Shown in pieces: positions 10,204 to 21,732 of a stretch of DNA of 64,000 nucleotides. Source of the stretch: Demequina rhizosphaerae (lineage in GTDB: Bacteria; Actinomycetota; Actinomycetes; Actinomycetales; Demequinaceae); contig NZ_BBMC01000006.1 in the NCBI RefSeq assembly GCF_000971255.1, forward strand, positions 158,303 to 222,302, given 5' to 3'. The translations under genes and the position numbers were made by a program. The notes beneath the pieces were generated by a model. That model was not told where the DNA came from and did no database searches. It saw only the letters and a list, made by a program, of their open reading frames with translations. Position 1 is the first letter of the stretch. Every line of letters begins with the position of its first letter.

Positions 10204-11385
10204 ATGGCCGCGCCTCGCGTGCTCGTCCTGACGTCGACGCTGCCCGCGCGGATCGGTGACGGCACGCCCGCCTTCGTCGCGGATCTGTCGCGCGAGCTGG
10301 GCCGGGAGTTCGACGTGCGGGTGCTCGCGCCGGCGGTCCCGGGCGGCGCGGAGCGCGAGCGGCTGAGCGACGCGGTCGAGGTGGTGAGGTACCGCTACTT
10401 CCCGTCGCGGTGGGAGGACCTCGCCGACGGCGCGATCCTCGAGAACGTGCGGTCGCGCCGGTCGCGCATGGCGCAGGTGCCGTTCCTCCTGGGCGGGATG
10501 GCCGCCGCGGTGCGGCGCGAGATGCGCGACTTCCGGCCCGACGCCGTGCACGCCTTCTGGATCATCCCCCAGGGGATCGTCGCGCACCGCGTCGCGCGCT
10601 CGGTGCCCACGGTGGTGACGACGCTCGGGGGCGACCTCTACGCGCTCGACAACGCGCCGGCCCGCGCCGAGAAGTCGCGCGTGGTGCGCGACGCCGCCGC
10701 CGTCACCGTGATGAACGCCGACATGCGCGAGCGAGTGCTGGCGCTCGGCGCGGACCCGGCGACCACGCACGTCATCCCCATGGGCGCGCGCTTCGTGCAG
10801 GTCGAGCACGACGACCGGCAGGTGACCAAGCCCGCGACGTGGAAGCACCCGGTGCACCTGCTCGCGGTGGGCCGGCTGGTCGAGAAGAAGGGGTTCGACG
10901 TGCTGCTCGAGGCGCTGCGGCGCTCCCGCGCGCGCATCGACCTCACGATCGTGGGCGACGGCCCCGAGCGCGCGCGGCTCGAGGCCCTGGCGGAGGGGCT
11001 GCCCGTGACGTTCCGCGGCCAGCTGAGCCGCGCGGAGCTCGACGCGGCGCTCGCGCGGGCCGGCATCGCGGTCTTCCCGTCGCGCCGGGCGGCGTCGGGC
11101 GACCAGGACGGCCTGCCGGTGGCGATGCTCGAGGCGATGGGCGCGGGCTGCGCGATCGTGGCCTCGGACCTGCCGGGGCTCAACGAGGCGATCGAGCCCG
11201 GCCGCTCGGGAGTGCTCGTGCCCGAGGGCGACGCCGGCGCGCTCGCCCGCAGCCTCGAGGTGCTGGCCGAGGACCAGGAGCTGCGCGCCGCGCTCGGCGT
11301 CGCGGCCCGCGAGCGGTCGCGCCGCTACTCCGTCGAGGCCGTGGGTGCCGACTACCGGGAGCTGTTCCGCTCCGTGCTGCGCTGA
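10204..11385 (+). CDS. GT4 family glycosyltransferase
   Basis: 393 residues with a GT-B fold. The N-terminal domain starts LVLTSTLPARIGDGTPAFV. The C-terminal nucleotide-sugar domain has LLAVGRLVEKKGFDVLLEAL, IVGDGPERARLE and the ExxGxxxxE-type run PVAMLEAMGAGCAIVASDLPGLNEAI. It transfers a sugar from an NDP donor to a lipid or glycan acceptor at the cytoplasmic face; acceptor unknown. It is divergent from the epimerase and probably part of the same exopolysaccharide or glycolipid set as rmlA/rmlB, from which the inserted restriction-modification genes now separate it. Confidence 0.93.
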   Translation: MAAPRVLVLTSTLPARIGDGTPAFVADLSRELGREFDVRVLAPAVPGGAERERLSDAVEVVRYRYFPSRWEDLADGAILENVRSRRSRMAQVPFLLGGMAAAVRREMRDFRPDAVHAFWIIPQGIVAHRVARSVPTVVTTLGGDLYALDNAPARAEKSRVVRDAAAVTVMNADMRERVLALGADPATTHVIPMGARFVQVEHDDRQVTKPATWKHPVHLLAVGRLVEKKGFDVLLEALRRSRARIDLTIVGDGPERARLEALAEGLPVTFRGQLSRAELDAALARAGIAVFPSRRAASGDQDGLPVAMLEAMGAGCAIVASDLPGLNEAIEPGRSGVLVPEGDAGALARSLEVLAEDQELRAALGVAARERSRRYSVEAVGADYRELFRSVLR

Positions 11386-11458
11386 GCCGCACCAGGAATC
11401 GCACTGTAGTTGGCGCGCGCCGCAAGCAACCCGATCTATTTCCTGCTATTTCACTGGC

Positions 11459-12439
11459 ATGACCAGTGTGCCAGCTAATACCAGCCGTTCAGTCGAGGAT
11501 CGATTCATCGGGTCCGTTGGAGGAATGCTGTCTCGACCCGACTTCCTGCTGCCGCTCGCAGCGGCAGACCGCCAGTTTCGCGAGCACTACTACGGGCTCA
11601 ACTCCGCAGCGCTGCTTGAGGACCTGTTCTACGACGCGCTCGGCAACTACATCAAGCAGGTCGAGCCTGCCACCGCGCTCGTCCGCCCACCGGCCGGACA
11701 GAAGGGCTGGGACTACGAGTACGAGGGGGTGAAGTTCTCGCACAAGGTGGCTCAGTCGATAGGAGCGATCGCCGCGATCTGGGACGCGACGATCGTCGTA
11801 GACCGATGGACGGTCAATGAGCCAGTGGTGTACTCCGTGACCGAGAATGCACCGGCCAAGGGCATTCGCGTCACCCTGCCTACGGGCTCCGAAATCCGGA
11901 CGCGATCGCTCGCTTCGCTGAATCGCAATGACCCGCTCGGCGGACGCTCGATTCTCATGGTCGAGTGGCCCCAGTCCTCGCGCACACCCAAGTTGATTTC
12001 CGCGTTCCACGGCGGCGCAAACGACTCCGTTGGCGCGGTCCTGCCGTTTGCGCAGGCGTGGGCTTCGATCACGGATGCGGTGACTCCGAACCGAGCGATC
12101 AACGAGATCGACTTCCTCGTGAGCGCTCGCGCGCTTTCCAAGAGCGAGTTGCAGGCCCTCGCTCAGGAGGCACCGATCGACATTGCCGCCAAGGTACGCG
12201 CCGGCTTCTATGTCTTCCCACGCAGTGAACTCGTCGATCTTGAGGTCGAACGCAACAACCGGGCGGTGCTGATTCCCAAGCGCATCGTCGAGCAACTCGT
12301 GGCGAATGCCCGCGCGTTCGGACATTTCGTTCCGATGCCGCGCTGGTACGGACCGTACGCCGCCGACACGCCTCCAGACATGTACCTCGCCCAGCGCCGG
12401 GAGTTCGACCTGCGCTTCAGCGCCCGCGGCGCACATTGA
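11459..12439 (+). CDS. Candidate type II restriction endonuclease
   Basis: 326 residues, not recognised by family. The call rests on position immediately before a C5-cytosine methyltransferase on the same strand, and on a possible PD-(D/E)xK-like core around D85, E87, S94 and K96 (WDYEYEGVKFSHK). AT-rich codons are more frequent here than in flanking genes, which suggests transfer. The start ATG at 11459 has no strong ribosome site. It would cleave the sequence methylated by the next gene; that recognition site cannot be read from the protein. It could instead be another methylase-associated protein. Confidence 0.6.
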   Translation: MTSVPANTSRSVEDRFIGSVGGMLSRPDFLLPLAAADRQFREHYYGLNSAALLEDLFYDALGNYIKQVEPATALVRPPAGQKGWDYEYEGVKFSHKVAQSIGAIAAIWDATIVVDRWTVNEPVVYSVTENAPAKGIRVTLPTGSEIRTRSLASLNRNDPLGGRSILMVEWPQSSRTPKLISAFHGGANDSVGAVLPFAQAWASITDAVTPNRAINEIDFLVSARALSKSELQALAQEAPIDIAAKVRAGFYVFPRSELVDLEVERNNRAVLIPKRIVEQLVANARAFGHFVPMPRWYGPYAADTPPDMYLAQRREFDLRFSARGAH

Positions 12440-12497
12440 AACCGCTGGTAGTTGAGCCGTACTAGCTATTGTCTGGACCGACAGGTAAGCTTTCAGC

Positions 12498-13787
12498 GTG
12501 TTCACTTTCATCGACCTCTTCGCCGGCATCGGAGGCTTCCACCACGCGCTCAGTGGGGCAGGTGGCCAGTGCGTGTTCGTCAGCGAGATCGATGAACAGG
12601 CGAAGCGAATCTACGAGCAGAACTGGGGCGACCACGTCACACCCAGAGAGGGCCGTCCGCTGCTCGAAGGCGACATCATCCCGTTGACTGACCCTGAGGT
12701 CCAGCACATCCCCGACCACGATGTGCTTGCCGCCGGCTTCCCATGCCAGCCCTTCTCGAAGAGCGGCTTCCAGCGCGGCATCAACGAGACTCGCGGAACG
12801 TTGTTCTTCAACATCGCAAAGATTTTGGAGGCAAAGCGGCCCCGCGTGATCATTCTCGAGAACGTTAGAAACCTCGCAGGTCCACGCCATCGCGAGACGT
12901 GGAGCACGATTATTCGGACCCTGCGGGACCTCGGCTACAAGGTGAGCGACACGCCCACCGTATTCTCGCCGCACCTCCTTCCACCGGAGCTCGGGGGCAC
13001 ACCCCAGATCCGCGACCGCGTCTTTATCGTCGGCACCCATGTTGGGCGGGAGCGTGCGTGGGCGGAAGCCGACTCAACGCCCACACTCGAGCGCAAGCCC
13101 GTGGACGGCTGGAACCCGAGCATGTGGGACCTGGACACTCACGTTCTCCTAGACGAATCCGAGGTCCCATCAACTGGGCCGCACCGGCTCTCGGCAGAGG
13201 AGATCCGCTGGATCGACGTGTGGGACGACTTCGTCACGACGCTCCTAGAAGTCCGAGATGGAACACCGCTACCGGGGTTCCCGATCTGGGCCGACGAGTT
13301 CCGGGACGTCCCTGCGATCACTTCCTCGACTCCGAAGTGGAAGGCAGATTTCCTGCGCAAGAACTCCGAGTTCTACGTCGAGCACAGAGACGCCATTGAC
13401 ACCTGGCTGGCACGCCACGGCGGTCTCGCCGGCTTCCCGCCCTCGCGCCGCAAACTCGAGTGGCAAGCTCAGGATGCACCTTCGCTTTGGGCCACCGCCA
13501 TGCACTTCAGGCCGAGTGGAATCCGGGCCAAGAAGCCGACGTATCTTCCCGCTATGGTCGCGATCACCCAGACATCGATCATTGGACCTCGACGTCGTCG
13601 CATTACGGTCCGTGAGGGCGCTCGACTCCAGGGCCTACCTGACACATTTTCATTCGAAGGCCAGCCCCAGTCAGCCAGTTTCAAGCAGTTGGGCAATGGC
13701 GTGTCCGCCGGAGTGGTTGGTTTCATCCTGCGTGAGTCAGGCGCGCTGGAACTGCTCGCCGAACAAACCCAAGCGGGAGCCGCGTAG
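12498..13787 (+). CDS. DNA (cytosine-5) methyltransferase
   Basis: 429 residues from a GTG. Ordered C5-MTase motifs are visible: motif I DLFAGIGGF (6-14), motif IV GFPCQPFS with catalytic C83, motif VI ENV (121-123), motif VIII QIRDRVFIVG, motif IX REGARLQGLPDTF and motif X GNGVS near the end. The region between VIII and IX (about residues 190-370) is the long target-recognition domain. Its stop codon directly abuts the convergent rmlB stop (13787/13788), so the module was inserted without an intergenic gap. It protects DNA from the upstream partner. Confidence 0.96.
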   Translation: MFTFIDLFAGIGGFHHALSGAGGQCVFVSEIDEQAKRIYEQNWGDHVTPREGRPLLEGDIIPLTDPEVQHIPDHDVLAAGFPCQPFSKSGFQRGINETRGTLFFNIAKILEAKRPRVIILENVRNLAGPRHRETWSTIIRTLRDLGYKVSDTPTVFSPHLLPPELGGTPQIRDRVFIVGTHVGRERAWAEADSTPTLERKPVDGWNPSMWDLDTHVLLDESEVPSTGPHRLSAEEIRWIDVWDDFVTTLLEVRDGTPLPGFPIWADEFRDVPAITSSTPKWKADFLRKNSEFYVEHRDAIDTWLARHGGLAGFPPSRRKLEWQAQDAPSLWATAMHFRPSGIRAKKPTYLPAMVAITQTSIIGPRRRRITVREGARLQGLPDTFSFEGQPQSASFKQLGNGVSAGVVGFILRESGALELLAEQTQAGAA

Positions 13788-15776
<1,989 letters not shown>

Positions 15777-15832
15777 TTAAATGTGCGAGACGTCCCGGGC
15801 GAGCGCCGCGGATAACGCTTACATTGGCCAGT

Positions 15833-18292
15833 GTGAACGACTTCCCGCCTCCCATGGCCGCGCCCGACCACACCGTCGAGGCCTTCACCTGGCATTTCCT
15901 GCACGAGATCAACTTCGGGCAGGGCACGGACCTGTACCGCGCGTCCACGAACGACAAGTACCTCGCGCTCGCGCGGACGGTGCGTCACTACCTCGCGGCC
16001 CGCTGGCTCGTGAACCTGCGCCACCAGTACGAGACCCAGTCGAAGGCGGTCGCGTACCTGTCGGCGGAGTTCCTCCTGGGCCCGCAGCTCGAGAACAACC
16101 TGCTCGCCGCGGGCCTCGAGGACATCGCGGCGCAGTCGCTCGCCAACCTCGGGATCGACATCGACGAGCTGCGCGGCGTAGAGGTCGAGCCGGGCCTGGG
16201 CAACGGCGGCCTCGGCCGCCTCGCGGCGTGCTTCATCGACTCGCTCGCGACGCTCAACGTGCCCTCGGTGGGCTACGGCATCCGGTACGAGTACGGCATC
16301 TTCCGCCAGACGTTCGTCGACGGCAAGCAGGTCGAGAAGCCCGACAACTGGCTCGCGATGGGCTCGCCGTGGGAGATCGCCCACCCGGAGAACGCGGTCG
16401 AGGTGAGCTTCGGCGGCCACGTCGAGGACGAGGGCGAGGGCCGCCGCTGGGTGCCCGAGTGGTCCGTGCTGGGCGTGCCCTACAACTACATGGTCCCCGG
16501 CTACCTCAACGGCCGCGTCAACACGCTGCGCCTGTGGAGCGCGGAGGCGACCAAGGCGTTCGACCTCAAGATCTTCAACGCCGGCGACTACGCCCAGGCG
16601 GTGCGCGCGCAGACCTTCGCGGAGAACATCTCCAAGGTGCTCTACCCCGAGGACTCGACGCCGCAGGGCAAGGAGCTGCGCCTCCAGCAGCAGTACTTCT
16701 TCGTCGCGTGCTCGCTGCGCGACTTCATCGAGACGGTGCTGCCGGAGGACTACGACCTGCACCGCCTGCCCGAGCGCATCGTCTTCCAGCTCAACGACAC
16801 GCACCCCGTCATCGCGGTGCCCGAGCTCATGCGCCTCCTCATCGACGAGCGCGGCTGGGACTGGGACGAGGCGTGGGCCGTCACGCAGCAGGTGTTCGCG
16901 TACACGTGCCACACGCTGCTGCCCGAGGCGCTCGAAGTGTGGTCCGTCGACCTGCTCGGCCGCCTGCTGCCGCGCCACCTCGAGATCATCTACCGCATCA
17001 ACGAGGAGTTCCTCGTGAAGGTGCGCGAGGCGTACCCGGGCGACGAGCTGCGCGTGCGCCGCATGTCGATCGTCGCGGAGCAGCCCGAGCGCGCCATCCG
17101 CATGGCGCACCTCGCGACCGTGGCGGGCCACAAGGTCAACGGCGTCGCGGAGCTGCACTCGCAGCTGCTCGCCGACAAGGTGCTGCACGACTTCGCCGAG
17201 ATGTGGCCCGAGAAGTTCACCAACGTCACCAACGGCGTGACGCCGCGCCGCTTCGTAAGGCTCGCGAACCCGAGCCTGTCGGGACTCATCACGGAGGCGA
17301 TCGGCGACGGCTGGATCACCGACCTCGAGCAGCTGCGCGGCCTGGAGCCGCTCGCCGAGGACGCCGAGTTCCGGCGCCGCTTCCGCGAGGTCAAGGGCTT
17401 CAACAAGCGCCAGCTCGCGGAGACGCTGTGGGTGCGCGACGGCGTCGAGCTCGCGGGCGACGCGATGGTCGACGCGATGGTCAAGCGCCTCCACGAGTAC
17501 AAGCGCCAGTCGCTCAAGCTGCTCCACATCGTGTCGCTGTACGAGGGCATCACGTCGGGCCGCATCCCGCTCGAGTCGGTCACGCCGCGCACGTTCGTGT
17601 TCGGCGCGAAGGCGGCGCCGGGCTACGTCCGCGCAAAGGAGACCATCGAGCTCATCAACGCGGTGGGCCGCACCATCAACGAGGACAAGGCCCTCGAGGG
17701 GCGTCTCAAGGTGGTCTTCCCGCCCAACTACAACGTCACGCTCGCGGAGCGGCTCATCCCCGCCGCCGACCTGTCGGAGCAGATCTCGCTCGCCGGCAAG
17801 GAGGCATCCGGCACGGGCAACATGAAGTTCGCGCTCAACGGCGCGCTCACCATCGGCACGGACGACGGCGCGAACGTCGAGATCCGCCAGCTCGTGGGCG
17901 ACGACAACTTCTTCCTGTTCGGCATGACGGAGCCGGAGGCGGCCGCGCTGCAGTCGAAGGGCTACGACCCGGGCTCGTACTACGAGTCGGACCCGCAGCT
18001 GAAGGCCGCGCTCGACATGATCGTCTCGGGCGTCTTCACGGACGGCAACCGCGACGGCGCGGCGGGCTCGATCTTCTCGAGCCTCACCGAGCGCGACCGC
18101 TTCATGGCGCTCGCCGACTTCCGCTCGTACATGGACGCGCAGGACCGCGTCGACGCGGCGTACACGGACCACGAGGCGTGGAGCCGGTCCGCGGTGCTCA
18201 ACGTGGCGCGCAGCGGCTTCTTCTCCTCGGACCGATCGATCCGCGACTACCTCGACCGGATCTGGGGCGCGCACCCCGTCGACAACGGCTGA
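15833..18292 (+). CDS. glgP: Glycogen/alpha-glucan phosphorylase
   Basis: 819 residues from GTG 15833 (an in-frame ATG at 15854 is an alternative). It phosphorolyses alpha-1,4-glucan to glucose-1-phosphate using PLP. Visible family features are [10 protein letters not shown] near the start, [32 protein letters not shown] and the PLP-lysine motif [14 protein letters not shown] with K665. The length equals typical GlgP/MalP. A strong inverted repeat 65 bases after the stop probably ends the transcript. It is divergent from rmlA, which uses the product. Confidence 0.97.
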   Translation: MNDFPPPMAAPDHTVEAFTWHFLHEINFGQGTDLYRASTNDKYLALARTVRHYLAARWLVNLRHQYETQSKAVAYLSAEFLLGPQLENNLLAAGLEDIAAQSLANLGIDIDELRGVEVEPGLGNGGLGRLAACFIDSLATLNVPSVGYGIRYEYGIFRQTFVDGKQVEKPDNWLAMGSPWEIAHPENAVEVSFGGHVEDEGEGRRWVPEWSVLGVPYNYMVPGYLNGRVNTLRLWSAEATKAFDLKIFNAGDYAQAVRAQTFAENISKVLYPEDSTPQGKELRLQQQYFFVACSLRDFIETVLPEDYDLHRLPERIVFQLNDTHPVIAVPELMRLLIDERGWDWDEAWAVTQQVFAYTCHTLLPEALEVWSVDLLGRLLPRHLEIIYRINEEFLVKVREAYPGDELRVRRMSIVAEQPERAIRMAHLATVAGHKVNGVAELHSQLLADKVLHDFAEMWPEKFTNVTNGVTPRRFVRLANPSLSGLITEAIGDGWITDLEQLRGLEPLAEDAEFRRRFREVKGFNKRQLAETLWVRDGVELAGDAMVDAMVKRLHEYKRQSLKLLHIVSLYEGITSGRIPLESVTPRTFVFGAKAAPGYVRAKETIELINAVGRTINEDKALEGRLKVVFPPNYNVTLAERLIPAADLSEQISLAGKEASGTGNMKFALNGALTIGTDDGANVEIRQLVGDDNFFLFGMTEPEAAALQSKGYDPGSYYESDPQLKAALDMIVSGVFTDGNRDGAAGSIFSSLTERDRFMALADFRSYMDAQDRVDAAYTDHEAWSRSAVLNVARSGFFSSDRSIRDYLDRIWGAHPVDNG

Positions 18293-18357
18293 ACGCGCAT
18301 CGCCCCTGGCAGGTCGGCGCGCCTGCCACCTGCCGCGGCGACGGATCGATGTCGCTT

Positions 18358-18399
18358 CGGTCCGTCATGCGGGTCGGAACCGACCCGCATGACGGACCG
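18358..18399. terminator. 42-base perfect hairpin between convergent glgP and the phosphatase gene
   Basis: Two 20-base arms starting CGGTCCGTCATGCGGGTCGG are exact complements separated only by AA. It lies between the glgP stop and the convergent phosphatase gene, so a bidirectional terminator is likely although no T-run follows. A second, partly decayed copy with the same 42-base layout and GGAACC centre lies at 25523-25564. Confidence 0.8.
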
Positions 18400-18508
18400 C
18401 CGGGCCATGCCTCCGACCGCGAGGCTGGCGCGGCGGGAGGCAGGCTGGCGCGGCGGGTACGCGGGGCTGCAGCGGGGCGCAGGGGGACGATGCGGCGGCC
18501 GCCTGCCG

Positions 18509-19012
18509 TCAGCGCGCGGCGAGCGCCTCCCGCGCGGCGACGATCACGCCCTCCGCGCCCGCCTCGACCTGCGCGAGCGTGGTGCGGAAGTCCTCCATGC
18601 CGCCGTACCAGGGGTCGTCGATGTCGAGCACGTGCTCGTCGAGCCCGTCGACCGCGGGCGCCTCGGGGTCGAACTCGCGGTACATCCGCACCACCGGCCG
18701 GTCGGTGAGGTCGCGCAGGCGGCGGGCGTGCCCGGCCGTCATCGCGAGCACGAGGTCGGCGGAGCCGAGGTCCGCGGCGGTGACGCGCCGGGCCGCGCGG
18801 CGGGGCACGATGTAGCCCGCGTCGCGCAGCACGGCGGCCGCGCGGCGGTCGATGGGGTTGCCGTGCTCCTCGGAGCTCACGCCCGTCGACCACACCTCGA
18901 CCACATCGCCCAGCCCCGCGTCGGCGAGGCGCGCCTTGAGCACCACCTCCGCCATCGGGGAGCGGCAGATGTTGCCGGTGCACACGGTCATGATGCGGAA
19001 CGGGGAGGCCAT
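18509..19012 (-). CDS. Low-molecular-weight protein tyrosine phosphatase
   Basis: 167 residues from ATG 19012. The CX5R active site is C11-T-G-N-I-C-R17-S. The general-acid DPWYGG motif lies near residue 128. These are the two defining features of LMW-PTPs (Wzb/PtpA type), which dephosphorylate tyrosine or arginine residues on cytosolic proteins. It follows the CYTH-CHAD gene by 7 bp, so the two are likely co-transcribed. Its partner kinase is not evident; the Ser/Thr kinase at 3255 is not a tyrosine kinase. Confidence 0.95.
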   Translation of the reverse strand: MASPFRIMTVCTGNICRSPMAEVVLKARLADAGLGDVVEVWSTGVSSEEHGNPIDRRAAAVLRDAGYIVPRRAARRVTAADLGSADLVLAMTAGHARRLRDLTDRPVVRMYREFDPEAPAVDGLDEHVLDIDDPWYGGMEDFRTTLAQVEAGAEGVIVAAREALAAR

Positions 19013-19019
19013 GGCCCCA

Positions 19020-20576
19020 TCATCCCTTGCCGCCCCCGCGCCCCTTCCCGTCACGATCCCGCCGCGTCCAGCCGGCCACCCGCGGCCGCGACGCGCGCTC
19101 CCACGCGTCGCGCTGCGCGTCGAGCGCGTGCCTGGCGCGCGTGTGCTCGCCCGCCGCGAGCACGCCATAGGTGAAGGACGGCTCGCCCGCCTCGTGAGCG
19201 TGCCTCGCCTGGCTCCGCAGCAGGTCCGCGAGCGCGATCGCGTCGTGCTGCGTGCCGAGCGCCTCCTGCACCCCGTCGAGCCGGCTCGCGAGGCGACGGG
19301 CGCGGTGCCCGAACACGGGCTCGACGGCCTCGGCCGCGTAGCGGGCCCGCTTGGCGGCCTTGCGCGCCTCGTGCAGCAGCTCGTCCCGGTGGGCCGCCGG
19401 GGCGGCCGCCGCGGCCGCATGCCTCCGGTCCACCCGCCTCCACGCGCGGCGCACGTGGCGTCGTAGTTCGCGGTCCGCGCGACGGCGCGCGCGCGGCGTG
19501 AGCGGCGGGTCGGCCGCGAGCGCCTCGAGCCCGCGCAGCAGCGCCAGGTAGCGCGGCCCCGCCATCTTCTCGGTGGCGAGCCGCCAGGCCTCGCGGTACT
19601 CAGTCGTGGCGCCCCCCACGAGCTCCTCGCGCACCGGGCCCACCACGAGCGCGCCCGGCAGCGCGTCGATCGCCGCCGCGAGGCGGTCGCGCCGCACCTC
19701 CGCGTCGCGCGCGACCCCCAGCACCCTGCCCCACCAGCGGAGCTCGTAGCGCAGCGGCTCCGTCACATCGGGGTCGAGCAGCGGACCGAAGCTCGCGAGC
19801 GCGGCACGCAGCCGGCGGGTCGCCACCCGCGCCCGGTGCACGGAGTCGGGAAGGTCGCGCCGCACGTCGGGGTCGCGCCGCGCCAGCTCGTCGACCTGCG
19901 CGCGCAGGTACGCCGCGACGACGTCGCCCGCGGTCGGCCGGTCCGGGATCGCCGGCTCGGGCTCCTCCTCGAGGGCGAGCGCGCGGGCGAGCTTGGGGCG
20001 GGACGATGCGGCGGTCGCGCCCGCCTCGACGAGCGCCTCGACCACCCGGCCCAGCAGCGCATCGTCCCCTTCCACGGCCTCGGCCTCGATCTCCGCCCAC
20101 CCGCGGTCGCCCTCCCGGTCGCCGAGCCCGGTGGCGGCGACCTCGTCGCGCGCGATCGCGACGAGCGGGGCGCCGGCCCGGTCGCGCAGCTCGGTGACGC
20201 GGCGCCGGGTGACGAGGCGCGCCACGGGGACGAGCGGCTCGCCCAGCGCGAGCCCCGTGACGAGCGCCGTCAGCGCGGGGGGCGACTCCTCGCCGGACCC
20301 GAGGGGACGCTGGATCTCGGTGCGGGAGCCGTCGCCGGCCGGGAGCTTGAGGTGCCAGCCGGGCTCGTCGTCGCCGGTGCGGCGGCGCAGGGTGACGCCG
20401 CGGCGCAGCAGGCGCAGGTCCGCGGTGTCGAGGTAGAGGGCGTCGAGCTCGACGGCCGGGAGGTCCGCCGCGGCGGCGACGCCGGCCTCGCGCAGGTCGT
20501 CGCGTCCGGCCAGGTCGGGAAGGTCCCAGCCGCGCGGCGCCTCGAGCGTGACCTCGAGCTCCCGGTGCTCGCTCAT
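19020..20576 (-). CDS. CYTH-CHAD domain protein
   Basis: 518 residues. The N-terminal CYTH (triphosphate tunnel) domain spans about 1-200 and the His/Arg-rich helical CHAD domain about 220-505 (HRARVATRRLRAAL and HEARKAAKRARYAAEA repeats). CYTH proteins hydrolyse triphosphates or polyphosphate and CHAD binds polyphosphate. The usual ExExK tunnel motif reads E6-L-E8-V-T10, so the lysine is replaced by Thr. An inverted GGGACGATGCG pair lies at 20000-20068, between the two domains. Role in polyphosphate handling is by family; the substitution may reduce catalysis. Confidence 0.93.
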   Translation of the reverse strand: MSEHRELEVTLEAPRGWDLPDLAGRDDLREAGVAAAADLPAVELDALYLDTADLRLLRRGVTLRRRTGDDEPGWHLKLPAGDGSRTEIQRPLGSGEESPPALTALVTGLALGEPLVPVARLVTRRRVTELRDRAGAPLVAIARDEVAATGLGDREGDRGWAEIEAEAVEGDDALLGRVVEALVEAGATAASSRPKLARALALEEEPEPAIPDRPTAGDVVAAYLRAQVDELARRDPDVRRDLPDSVHRARVATRRLRAALASFGPLLDPDVTEPLRYELRWWGRVLGVARDAEVRRDRLAAAIDALPGALVVGPVREELVGGATTEYREAWRLATEKMAGPRYLALLRGLEALAADPPLTPRARRRADRELRRHVRRAWRRVDRRHAAAAAAPAAHRDELLHEARKAAKRARYAAEAVEPVFGHRARRLASRLDGVQEALGTQHDAIALADLLRSQARHAHEAGEPSFTYGVLAAGEHTRARHALDAQRDAWERASRPRVAGWTRRDRDGKGRGGGKG

Positions 20577-20625
20577 CCCTCCGGTCTAGCAGGCGGGACG
20601 GCGGCGCGTGCGGCGGGGCGCCGGG

Positions 20626-21000
20626 TCAGCGGGACGTGCGTCCCCGGAGCCGGTCGATCTCGCGCCTCTCGCGCTTGGTGGGACGGCCCGCGCCGCGGTC
20701 GCGCTGGCCGAACGGCGAGGCGAGCTCCTTGGGCGGGGGCGGCGGGCTGTGGTCGAGGTAGGCGGACTGCGCGACGGGAGCGCCCACGCGCTTGGTGAGG
20801 AGCTGGCGCACCTCGACGATGCGGAGCCGCTCGCCGCCGCGCACCTCGACGGTGCTGCCGACCCCGACCTTCTGCGCGGGCTTGGCCCGCTCGCCGTCGA
20901 TGCGGACGTGGCCGGCGCGGCACGCGGCGGTCGCCTGCGAGCGCGTCTTGTACAGGCGCACCGCCCACACCCACGCGTCCACCCGCACCGACTCGGCCAT
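20626..21000 (-). CDS. S4-domain RNA-binding protein (Hsp15-like)
   Basis: 124 residues. The S4 fold covers residues 6-70 (VRVDAWVWAVRLYKTRSQATAA then GHVRIDGERAKPAQKV). The tail is basic and Pro-rich, as in Hsp15/YrfH homologues that bind free 50S subunits carrying nascent chains. It lies 49 bases upstream of the CYTH-CHAD gene on the same strand. Family call is firm; the ribosome-rescue role is by homology. Confidence 0.92.
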   Translation of the reverse strand: MAESVRVDAWVWAVRLYKTRSQATAACRAGHVRIDGERAKPAQKVGVGSTVEVRGGERLRIVEVRQLLTKRVGAPVAQSAYLDHSPPPPPKELASPFGQRDRGAGRPTKRERREIDRLRGRTSR

Positions 21001-21056
21001 CCGTCGAGGGTACGCCCGCAGCGCATCGTCCCTGGGCCACGCCTACGCTGAGGGGC

Positions 21057-21683
21057 ATGGACACCCTGCTCGAGGTGATCGGCTGGATCGGCACCATCCT
21101 GGTGGTGCTGTCGCTCACGCAGTCGCGCGTGATGCGCTTCCGGTGGATGAACCTCATCGGCTCGCTGCTCGCGACGCTATACAACGGCGTGATCGGGATC
21201 TGGCCGTTCTTCGCCATGAACCTCGCGATCAGCATCATCAACACGTACTGGATCCTGCGCCTCAACCGCGAGCGCCACGACCCGGGCGTGTACAAGGTGC
21301 TCCCGATGGACCCCGAGGACCCGTTCCTCCAGCACGTGCTCGCGGTGCACGCCAAGGACATCGCCGCGCACCAGCCCGACTTCACCGCGAAGGCGCTCGG
21401 TGCCGCGCGGCGGGCGACCTTCCTGGTGACGCGCGGGGACGAGGCGGTGGGCGTGGTCGCGGTGCGCGACGAGGGCGCCGGCACCGGGCTCGTCGAGCTC
21501 GACTGGGTCAAGCCGCGCTTCCGCGACTTCACGCCCGGCGAGTTCGTCTACCGCGACTCGGGCGCGCTCACCGCGGCCGGGTTCCGCCGCGTCGAGATCG
21601 AGACGCACGAGGCGCTCGACCGCGAGTACCTGCGCAAGGTCGGGTTCAGCACGCAGGGCACCCGCTGGGTGCGGGACCTCTAG
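21057..21683 (+). CDS. Membrane protein with YgjV-like N-terminus and GNAT-like C-terminus
   Basis: 208 residues from ATG 21057. Residues 1-72 contain three short hydrophobic segments resembling YgjV/CBU_0592-type small membrane proteins (VIGWIGTILVVLSLTQS, then NLIGSLLATLYNGVIGIWPF). Residues about 80-208 are soluble and have the beta-strand and REYLRKVGFSTQGTRWVRDL ending typical of GNAT-fold acetyltransferases. The same two-part design is known in some marine bacteria, but its function is not. One copy of CGCATCGTCCC lies 25 bases upstream of the start. Function unknown. Confidence 0.75.
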   Translation: MDTLLEVIGWIGTILVVLSLTQSRVMRFRWMNLIGSLLATLYNGVIGIWPFFAMNLAISIINTYWILRLNRERHDPGVYKVLPMDPEDPFLQHVLAVHAKDIAAHQPDFTAKALGAARRATFLVTRGDEAVGVVAVRDEGAGTGLVELDWVKPRFRDFTPGEFVYRDSGALTAAGFRRVEIETHEALDREYLRKVGFSTQGTRWVRDL

Positions 21684-21732
21684 GCCTCCCGTGCGTGCCG
21701 TCCGTCCCGCGAACGCGTGACAGACTTCTGAG

